This document shows, in pieces, positions 47,901 to 59,015 of a stretch of 64,000 bases of DNA (position 1 is its first letter; each line of letters begins with the position of its first letter). The DNA comes from Sipunculus nudus (taxonomy: Eukaryota; Annelida; Sipuncula; Golfingiida; Sipunculidae): NCBI GenBank assembly GCA_026874595.1, contig CM049315.1, forward strand, positions 19,737,664-19,801,663, written 5' to 3'. The notes beneath the pieces are model-generated. The model worked only from the letters and a program-made list of their open reading frames with translations. It ran no database searches and was not told the DNA's origin. A program made the translations under genes and the position numbers.

Positions 47901-50900
47901 TAATATGTAATGTATTTGAGTTAAATCCAAATGAACCGGGTATGAACAGTAAACTAATTTTAAGATAAAAAAAAATTTTTGGAGCAATGCTAAACATTAG
48001 TTTTTAGATTAATAGGGATCGTTTGTATGGATGGGTTGAAGTGCAATTATTCTCTGCATATCCGTATTTTCCGGAGTGGTAAGAAATAAAAAAAATGGGA
48101 ACATTGGACCTGGAACCGGCTTACCCTCCAGGCCAGGGGCGGAGATTGTAGAAGGGGGGGGGGGGGGACTCATAATGCAATGGCTCGTAGCGGACAGAAG
48201 CGAGATCTGCACTCGGCACCGAAAATACCAAAGCTTAGATGAATAGAAATGTTAAAAATGTTTCTGCAACATGGGAGTGAGGTACAACTACACCCCCATG
48301 GGCGCTTGGCGCCCTTCGATAAATAGACTGGTACCTGTATAATTTATCAGCAAGACAACAGTGAGAAGGATAGCGGGTGTTGCTTCACGTGTCAATACCT
48401 TTACAATGACGAAGTAGACATCCATCATGAATGCACTGTAAAGCCGTGTTCATAGTTCACCCGTATATGGACTGAATACAACATTGAACACCATTTAACT
48501 GTATACAAAATCTTCTTCCACTATTTTTCTGTTCTCATAAATCATTAAAGTTGCGACCTGTATTGAATAAAACCACCCAGAGAGTTGTTTCGATTTACAA
48601 TTCATCAAGACGGTACACATGTCAGGTAGTGTGAACACATCTTAGAAATGATGTTTTCGAATATACTTTTTCTAAACATACGCTGGGATATATGACGTCT
48701 GCTTTCGTGTCTGAAGAAAGTTTAATCTTTACCTATATTTGAAACATATATGTATATACACAAATAATGTATCGAATACCATATGAATTATTGCAACTAA
48801 TACGATCTTCCTGTCGCATTGTCAAATCAAGGAGAATAATACAGTATTGGACAGATTTGTTGTGTTAAATCGTGTAAGACTGCCAGACATGTGTAAGAAT
48901 GTTTATTGTTTGAAATAACGATCAGTCGTTTACTTGTTTACCATTTATACCAGAATGTAGAACGCAACTTAATTTCTGTTAAATTACTTATCAATTTTAT
49001 AAAAGATGTATTCCTAGATCTTAAATTGTTTATATAAAAATATGATTGTAAGGGATTCGTAAAATGTTGAACCTGTAACATCGTTGTTTTATATAACGTT
49101 ATATCACGTGTCCACAGAAACGCTGTGTCATCATTTTATCGTATCAACACCTAACTATGAAGATCCCGCCTGGATTTATAATATATTGAGACTGTGTTTT
49201 ATGCAGTCACAAATGTCAGCACAATGTTCAACCTAGGAATTTATTGCTACAGGAACATAATTTAGTAGGCTAGACATGGGTTAATATGAGTTGCTATTTT
49301 TTCTTCCATTTTTTTACTCCGTTCTGTGAGGGAGACCCGCAGTGTGTCAAATTTTAAGGAGAAGTGTATAGTGTCATAAAATAGAAAGAAAAGCATGTAT
49401 GACTAAAATTCAGGAACTCCTATGTCAGTTAAGTTACTCCTACATATAATATTGTCTCCTTTATTAGAAAAAAATATGCATTCTAAAAAAATGAAAAAGA
49501 GTCCAATGGGTTGTCTCATTCGTGTATACTGACTCCTCATGTCGGCAACATTATTATTGAACCAAATCGCTTTCAAATTTGGTTCAACGAACAGCTTATA
49601 GAGATGAGAGAGAATTATTAATGAAATGCCTCGTGTGCTATAATATAAGTATTATACAGAAAATTGGAATATGTTTGCTTGGCCATATGGTCAGGTGATG
49701 TGAAGCAAAACAGAAGAATTAATTCAGTAATAGAATAAAAACAGTCGTGCTGAAAAACTAATCTCAGAGTTTTTAACAGCTTTTCTCAAATTCAATACCG
49801 CAGACGCTCATTATTAAGATTGGCACTTACATCAATTTTTAATTATAATTGACTTTATGCATTAGGTTCCAATGACATTTCCTAGCTGTCATTATAGGCT
49901 TTTAAAAACAATACCGCGTTCATCTAGAACACCAGTCCTGGATATGTACCTGACATGTCTCCCATGGTAGCTGTGAATCGTATTAAATTTTACGATGTCA
50001 GTCTATATGATACTGTTCTTTCTGGTTCATATTATTAAACATACTTTTAGTCATCATAAAAAAGGGTATATATTACACACACATATACGGAATATGAACA
50101 TGTATATTTTAAAACACAAAAGCACAATACGTATATATTAAAATATCAATGTTTTAAAATCAGTCGGAAATCAGTGCAGACGGAAATTTAACTTATATTA
50201 ATTTGACGTAAATGGTATTATATTCATACTTATAATTTAACTAACTTTGCAGAAACAGAATACAGCCTTTGAGGTTGCCACGATATTTACAAGTTCAAAT
50301 GTATCTATATGTTCACTTATAATGATGTCATCTAGTATGGTCATGGGTTCTAGGTATACATGTAAACATGTGAAACATGATAATGCCAGTGTCTAAACTC
50401 TTGTAGTAAACTGTATTCCCTGGTTGGTATTCACGCAGCGTACAGGTGGTGATTTAACTCTCAGGGGTAAATCGTACGAACTTCCATGATGTATTTCCAT
50501 AGTTGGCATACTATCGTTATATATCCAGTGGGCAATATATACATTGCCACAGTTGTTACATTATCCAGTTCTCAAAACTGGAAATGTCGGGATTTTTATT
50601 TAAATGTCAGCAATGTTTTAGAATGAGATCGGAAATAATTTTTTTAGCATTCAGACAGTGCCGTCACAGTTGTCTGCTTTGAATATTTTCAAAGGAATCT
50701 GCAGGCTAATCCGGTTGGCTTCTCTGCAAGGTAACATATTATGTTGGCAGTGATGGCATTTGAGATGCATGACTGCATTAAGAAGGTCGGGGTCAGGTAA
50801 TTAACATTACCTGTTGCACCTGAGATGGCTGCAAATGCTTATATTTACCTTATTCCAAAGCCTGAAAACAGCATAACTACGCAAAAAGGTGGATTTTTTT

Positions 50901-53900
50901 CATTGCAATTATATAATCTGTATAAGTGCTCTATGATGAAAATGTTATGCTTTCCAAATCCATCTGCATGGCGTTCACATGACAACTGATGACAGCAGAG
51001 GATCCGTGTTTCAGTTTAAAAAAACTGACCCATGGGACCTGAAGGCCCATCTGTTCTGGTGAGCGACATCCACCTCCACGACTGGGTCGAGGATTGCCAA
51101 GATCAATAAATACACATTTTTTAAACTGGCTCAAACATCATAGCTCTTAAACCGTAGTCTTAAACCGTATCGCACAAGGAAGATTGTGAGAACCTATCAT
51201 TGAATTAATTTAAGGGCATCTGAATATAATTTATTTTGGCTTCATCGTACTATAATTCGATAATCAATGGCCGATTCTGGACCAATAGTCAAAGGTTATT
51301 CACGGCACATAAACATTTGCACTAATATTTTTATTACCTCACACTATCAGTTCCTTTTAGTTGAATACATATATTTCCCTACAAACCATTCAGGCACATA
51401 GACCAACTATTTCCAAGTATATTTTTTATGTGTGTACATGAGTAAGCAAACGGTTTAGAACGAAATATTGGAAAACACAATAAATTCTTAAGAAGAAAAC
51501 ACTATATTTTATGTAGTTTTAATATGCTTAGTAGGTGGTTAGGTAGGTATTGTGGATACAGCCGGCTACATTTATTTTGAATGTTTGTTCGGTGTGCGTA
51601 CAGTGTCGGTTATAATATGGCTGTTTTGATGATTATTTTCACAACAGCAAAGACATGTTATTATATCAAAATTTGATACTTATGCTGTTGCTTATAGACA
51701 CAATTGAGCCGTGTGGGATTATCCCCGCGCAATGATTCTTTTATTCAACCGAGAAATGATTTAAAACTTTTTCTAGAAGAAACAAACAAATATCTATTTT
51801 ATTATTTTAGTTGGTACTAATGTTTGTTATATATTTATAAAACTGTTGAATAGTGTGATCGCCTGATAGGAGTTTGTCCGGAAAAGGGAATAAAATAAAT
51901 CTTGCGGACCACCAACTGGCAGGCCTGCATTTGAGCTCGATGGCATTGACCTGCACTTTTAACGACGGTGTTGGACTCATTATTACCTATATATATCATC
52001 TTAATCAGATGGAGAGCTGTCCAGGTGAGGGGATATATATCATAACGGTCATGGATTCCCCAGGCCTACCACATGTCTTACAGAGGCATGAAACCTTCTG
52101 CCCAAGTACAACCAGCTGACGAAATGTCGACCCCTCCCATCATGCCCACTCAACAAGCACCCATGCAGACATCCACAAATTACCGCCACCCACCCCACAT
52201 ATACCCCGCTATTTTTTTCTCGTACTGAACGGATGGCGCGCCCCCTGAGGCAAATAAAAACATCACCTGGATGACTACCCTTCAGGCAGGAGAACACCTG
52301 CACGCATGCGCACTGAGCAGCTCTAAGTCTGAAGACACTTCGTTTCAGCTGACTGGTTCTATTTCGGAGTTAGGAATAAAATCGTTTTCGCATCCAGGTG
52401 GTTTTACAATATACAATTAAAATATCCGACATGTTCGAGATGCAAAAACGTCGGAGCCCTTGCTTCGAATTCTTGCTTTTCATTCTATGTATGAAAGGTT
52501 TCTATAATACACCATTGCTATAAAAATACGAAAAATGATGTCTTTGGTATAACCATTTTCAAATATAAAAATTAATTACTTGGAATTTGATAAATAAATA
52601 CAGTATTATTATTATTATTTTTATAAAAAAATTAAAAATACTACAATTAGAAAGACCAAGAGATATAAAAGTATCCGTCAATTAGCACTCAATAAATATG
52701 TCTTCAGTTTTGATTTGAAATTGGCACAGTTTGATTAGAGCTGATGTCAAGAGGAAGAGCATTCTATAACGATGGTCCAGCACATAATGCTCTGTCACCA
52801 CACGAGGTCCTGTAAGTTCTTGGATGTGCTAACATGTGGCTGTCAGCTGACCGTAAGGTTCCTGTAGGTCTATATGGATGGATCAGGGATTCGTCAGGGC
52901 CACATCGGGAATCAAATCCGTGCCTGCCTCACAAGCCACAGATGTGTTTGACATGATGACCAATGGTAGGATATATAACGGCGCGGCTGTCTGGACATTT
53001 AATCAGAACACACACCTCATGTCCCATTAATCACTAAGACGACCGGGAAAATGGTACCTCGTTTATCAGAGGAATCTGTCACAAATAAGAGACCCGTCAA
53101 CAGTTGAAGGTAGAAATGTATTGGCACTTCGGCCCGGCATTTTACATTTTTTTGACAAGTTTACTCACGCAGCGATTATACACCAGATCTCTTTGCGTGT
53201 TACCGCTGCTTTGTAATGCAAGATTTTCTGGTTGAGAAAATACTTCAAAGACATGATATCAAACGTTTAGAAATATCCTGCCATTATCCCCTGGTTTTGT
53301 AATTTCAAGTGCAATTCGTTGGTTTATTAATGCTTTCCTATTGAGCCAGACCATCATATAAGTAATCTGCACCTCCGAAATCCTAACTAGTTTTGCCATG
53401 TCATGTGCATCATATCTGCCCTGAAAGAAAGTCAACAGAAAGCATTCTTTTAATTTTTTTTGTTTTTCCTAGTGCAAACAATTTCTATCTAAATGTTCCT
53501 TGTTGGTACAAAAAATATTTTCCAACCCGTTATTCCCGGGCTGACCATCTGAGGTTTAATCTCAGGAGGCAGCGGTAATTCTCTGTAGAAACATAACTAC
53601 ATGTAGCAACAGAATTGTCACTGATTTTAAAAATCCCCTCCTCTCTTCTCTAGCACGCCAGAAAACATTATTATTCATCATTCAGCAAACTGGGTATTTT
53701 CCTGTCGGAGAGCATTTCCTTCAGGGGATGCCACTATTTACCAAACGTTCAACATGCAACACATATTTAACTGTGGAATATCAGTGTTTTCTCGAGGTTT
53801 TATGACGTATAATGTTTTATCTTTTCCTGGCCCAGCTGAATAATGTCTTGGCAAGTCTAGGATACAGAACCATAACTAGTTTATGTATTTCCATTAAAGT

Positions 53901-56900
53901 CTCGGTAGAACAATAGCACATGCTGCCGTTATGGAGTACTTTGTAAACATTGGTCACCGAATACACTACTTTCATATATTGTTGTTTGTGGGCTGGTGAG
54001 GGAGTGTGACGTGTAATAAAACCTCGACTTCAAACTGGCTTCTGTCGCTCAGGGGTAGAGCACATAACTATTAGCCGGGAGAGCGAGAGCTAGATTCTCA
54101 GCCGAGGTGGTAAGATTTTACAAGGTCGGCACCCACCCAGAGTGGGTGTTTTGAAAGCTTAAAGGGAAGGCCGTGCCCAACGGCCGTACTTCACTTACAA
54201 ACTATTTTTCTTTCAGATCCAGGGCCCGCAAGTGCAGTAGTCACCGGGCCGGATATAAATGAGAAGAAGTAGTCCGAAACCGGAATAGATTCCTGTAGAT
54301 GTAATATTCTTATTTAAGGTAGCATGAAAAAAAATTGAAACGCTTATCTCCGACAAAAATCTACAATAAAAATTTGGACTACATAAAAGTGAAGTTGTAA
54401 AAATATACCAGCGCACTTTTCGGCGACATGCACTCAGAAAAAAGTCACCAGGTGTAGCGATTTCAGATACTTTGCTTTTGATAGCAGTGTGTAACCTGAT
54501 TTAGGGGCTTACTTTGATGTCTTTACACCGGCTCATTCTGTTCCGCGCTGGCTGTCCCTTTCGTTAACATAATTCATGTGTTACAATGCACGTTATAACT
54601 ATGGGTCGCTGGGGGATGTATCAATATATAGATGGAATCAGGTATAGAGTGATACCATAACAGATCCGACAAGAATCGACACAACAACGTAGATTCCGCA
54701 TATGGAACTCTTTGCAGTCTGTTTTAATTTGTATGGTTGCACAGCCATTCTATATTTGGTTTTCTTTGGAAATGTCTTTTATTCTGCGCTTTGCATTGAG
54801 TGAAACGTGGGATTCTTGTATCATCTGTAGTATAAGACATAGGTAACCATTCAACTCACTGCAATTTTTACTGTCACTCAGGTGAAATATGGTATTGATA
54901 TTGTTTATAGTAACTGGCACAACCCTTTCTGATGCCCCGGGATAGTCTATGTATAAACCTACCACGTCTGGGGCTGTCTGTGTCCCAAATCTCGTACATT
55001 CTTGCTAATCATAGCGGATAGAAGAGAAAAAAAAGAGTTTTATTCTCCAGGCATCTGGACACATTCATAACATCACGTTACTTTCATACGTTTTATAATG
55101 CTGACATTATTCCGAGCTTAAACATGGGCTATGTGTTTTATGACCTGTGCCCACCTGTACTGGTTAAGGGCTAACTATCGTAACACGTGAAGCTATTGTA
55201 GCGTATCACATACCTTGTGAACCTGAGCATTGCATTGAAAGGGGAATTTTTTGTCTATGAAAGCTAAGCTTGTAAATCGGAGATGGATTACATATACATG
55301 TTGTACAAAACAGTCACTGAGCTTGTGCCGGGTAACTCTCAGGTATTTTCTACACACGCAGGAGGAGTAATGAGTATCTATCATTCTGTATCTCTGTTCT
55401 CCAGCCCATCCTTCAAGCCTCTTCTTCCTCCTTTCATCCCCCCTTCTTTGGATAACAACCTCCTATAGGACCTCCTTTCCTACCTCTGCCCCCCCCCCCC
55501 CTTCTTGGGACCTTCCTTGGTCCAACTCTTGGTCTTTACCTCTCCCGCCTTTGGTTCCCTCTTGATTTCCTCTTCCCTTCTCCCTGGATCCTCTCCACCC
55601 CTCTGCACTTTTTGATGTATTCCTTCCTTTATCAATCCCCTTCTCCCTCCCTGGATCACTGTTCTCAAGGATCCCTTCTTTCCGGGATCCCTCCCTGTTG
55701 ATCGTATCCTTCATTGATCCCTCCCTCCCTAGATCACTTTTCTCAAGGATCTCTTCTTTCCGTGATCTCTCCCTGCTTATCAAGTCCTTCATTGATACCT
55801 TCCTCCCTAGATCACTTTTCTCAAGGATCCCTTCTTTCCGGGATCCCTCCCTGTTGATCGTATTTTTCGATTATCCCTCCCTCCCGAGATCACATTTTTC
55901 AAGGACTCTTTCCTGGATCTCTCCCTGTTTATCATGTCCTTCACTGATCCCTCCCTTCCTAGATCACTTTTCTCAAGGATCCCTTCTTTCAGGGATACTT
56001 TCCTGTTGATCGTATCCTTCATTGATCCCTCCGTCCCTAGATCACTTTTCTCAAGGATCCCTTCTTTCCGTGATCTCTCCCTGCTTATCAAGTCCTTCAT
56101 TGATACCTCCTTTCCTAGATCAATTTCTAAATAATCCTTCCTTTCCTGGATCCCTTCCTGCTTACCATGTCCTTCATTGACCCATTCCTCCCTAGATCAC
56201 TTTTCTCAAGGATCCCTTCTTTCCGGGACCCCTTCCTGTTGATAAGCAGGCAGAGATCACTTTTCTCAAGGATCCCTTCTTTCCGGGATCCCTCTCTCTT
56301 AATCGTATCCTTCATTGACCCATTCCTCCCTAGATCACTTTTCTCAAGGATCTCTTCTTTCCGTGATCTCTCCCTGCTTATCAAGTCCTTCATTGACCCA
56401 TTCCTCCCTAGATCACTTTTCTCAAGGATCCCTTCTTTCCGCGATCCCTCCTTGTTGATCGTATTTTTTAATGATCCCTCCCTCCCGAGATCACATTTTT
56501 CAAGGACTCTTTCCTGGATCCCTCCCTGTTTATCATGTCCTTCATTGATCCCTCCCTCCCTAGATAACTTTTCTCAAGGATCCCGTCTTTCCGGCATCCA
56601 TTCCTGCTTATCTTATTCTTCCTTGATCGACCCCCCTTCACTCTCTATTGATCGTACCCTTCATTGATCCCACCTTCCCTAGATCACTTTTTCGAAAGAT
56701 TCCCTCTTTCCGTGATCTCTCCCTGCTTATCATGTCCTTTAAATATCACATTTTGTTTTATTAGAATAAATGTGGGTCAGGATTCATGTAACATGAAAAG
56801 GGCATGCTTCACCTTACCTATCTTTTCTATTATCTGCTAAGATGTTTAATGAAGTTTTAACTTAGCTTCTACCAAAATCGATAAGACTGCATCGGGTTGC

Positions 56901-57771
56901 GTAACGTGGTGCTCATAAGGGATGTCATAATAACATTCCTGGTGCCTTACGTTGTCATTAATAAAGATCCCTGAGACATCCAAGAGGTAATGAGCTGCTT
57001 ATTGTCCCCTGAATTATGAACAACTGTGCTACGTGGAAGACCTTATTTACCCTACAGTTGCTATGGAAACGCTCATTCACATTTGCTTCAGTTATCAGGC
57101 ACCGTTAAGAAAACATATATTTGAAAATACTGACAAAATGTTATTGAATAAATATAAAACTACATATGAAAGCGACCATCTGATTAAAAAACCACCAGGT
57201 TGATGTTGTATTCAAAAATACTGGGGCACTATGATTTAAATACCTGAGACGCGTTAGCCATATCGGATTTCATGAGGAGTACACTTAGTAACCAACCATA
57301 AATAAGGCAAAATCAGTTTTATTAGCTCGTTACAAAAATAAACCCGGTATGCTGGTAGCTGCTTAGTTTTATGTCAAGCAATGGAGCTGCGACACATTAA
57401 GGTTGAGGGCTGGCGAGATATGTTACCTATATTCGCACATGCATTGTAATTCATAGTAAAGGCAATTTGATTGCTTTAATAAACATACCGGGTTTCACAT
57501 GAACAAATGCAGTCTGACAGGCGACCTTAACATACATGACAAATTGCGAGCACAAGTTCTGTAAAAAGAAATCTATGCCAAAACGTCAGTCATCCTCACA
57601 TCTTAGCTTGAGTGCTCATTGCGACTGAGGATAACTGCACGCTTGAACGCACGAATGTTTGTGCTCGACTTAACCCTGGCGTCGTTGTCTAAAGTTAACT
57701 ATTATCTAAATATTCGTAATAATAATAACAATAATAATAATAATAATAATAAAAGTAATAATAATATTAAT

Positions 57772-57810
<39 letters not shown>

Positions 57811-58973
57811 GTAATAATAATTTTAATAATAATAATAATAATAATAATAATTATAATTATAATATATAAATGAAGGTGTGTGTTTGTGTGAGTGGAATAT
57901 AGACATTTGAGCAAATGGTGTGTGTTTCATTTACGATAAATGACTTAATAAGGGTTTCAACCATGCCCTGTTTGTGACGTATATTCATCCAAAGCTGATA
58001 ACCAAACGCTTTAATAACAAAAAAGTTAATCATTTTTCGAGATTAGTGGAAAACTGTTTCCCTCACGTGTTTGGACTTATACGTACACACATGCACGCAT
58101 ACACAGATGCCAGGGAAATGTTAATGCACGTAGGTGCCGGTACATATTAGCGTATACTAGTACCTACGCTGAAAGAGAAACACAGACATACTTTACTTAT
58201 ACAGGATAAATTACTGTAGAAACTACTGAAGGTATACGAATGTCTCGCACAAAGGGTACACTAGTTAGTGGTCAAAGTATGTCTCCGGCCGCAGAATCTT
58301 TGATGACAAACACAGTGTGGCTGGCAAGGTGACAGGTCATACATGTTACGGAAAACTTCTTACAGGTATGAACGGTCATACAGTTGTGATGTAAAATAGA
58401 CTGGTCCCTTCATGCACCATGTGAGTCACAAACGTATGCACGGGATTGGCACAGCAACGTACCAATGTTACCTGAGTTTGACTTTGAAGAACTTTGTGGC
58501 TTTTCTTTACATACACCTGAATTGTCCTTAATTTCTAAGCGACCAAATCCGCACCGAAAATATTTCCATGCTCACATGTGTTGTTAGATGATTGGCAGAT
58601 TACTCAGTGACTTAGATGTAACCACAGCTACGAGACCGATACGATCGACGGTATTTTGTCGAACATGATTTTGTCAAATTACTTTTACTTTTATTCAGCT
58701 GAGAAAAATATTATATATGCTATTTCGATGTGGATGGTAGTATGATAAAAGCAATGGACAAAAAAAAAATTTTTTTTTTTTACTCGTGACTGAAAGACCT
58801 TGAATACAGTTTACAAATTGATATTTTTACAGAAAACAATAAAATGAAATAAAGAAAAAATAGAGAATATAGATGTATCAGTGTATGTTTGTAATTGTAA
58901 TATGTACCAAACGTTCTTATGTTTTTATAATAATAAAATGAAATAGAACAGTAAAACGAATTTCCGAAATCTC

Positions 58974-59015
<42 letters not shown>

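Noticed and set aside
52715-52930. Possible exon or reverse-transcriptase fragment (AGAGGAAGAGCATTCTATAA phrase)
   Set aside because: No sustained reading frame; it resembles an old dispersed repeat but I cannot name the family.
54036-54110. Functional tRNA gene
   Set aside because: The B box and acceptor stem are degraded and a SINE-type body follows.
55463-56667. Long ORFs on both strands that could be a repeat protein
   Set aside because: They arise from a minisatellite whose unit is a multiple of three; both strands being open argues against either being coding.
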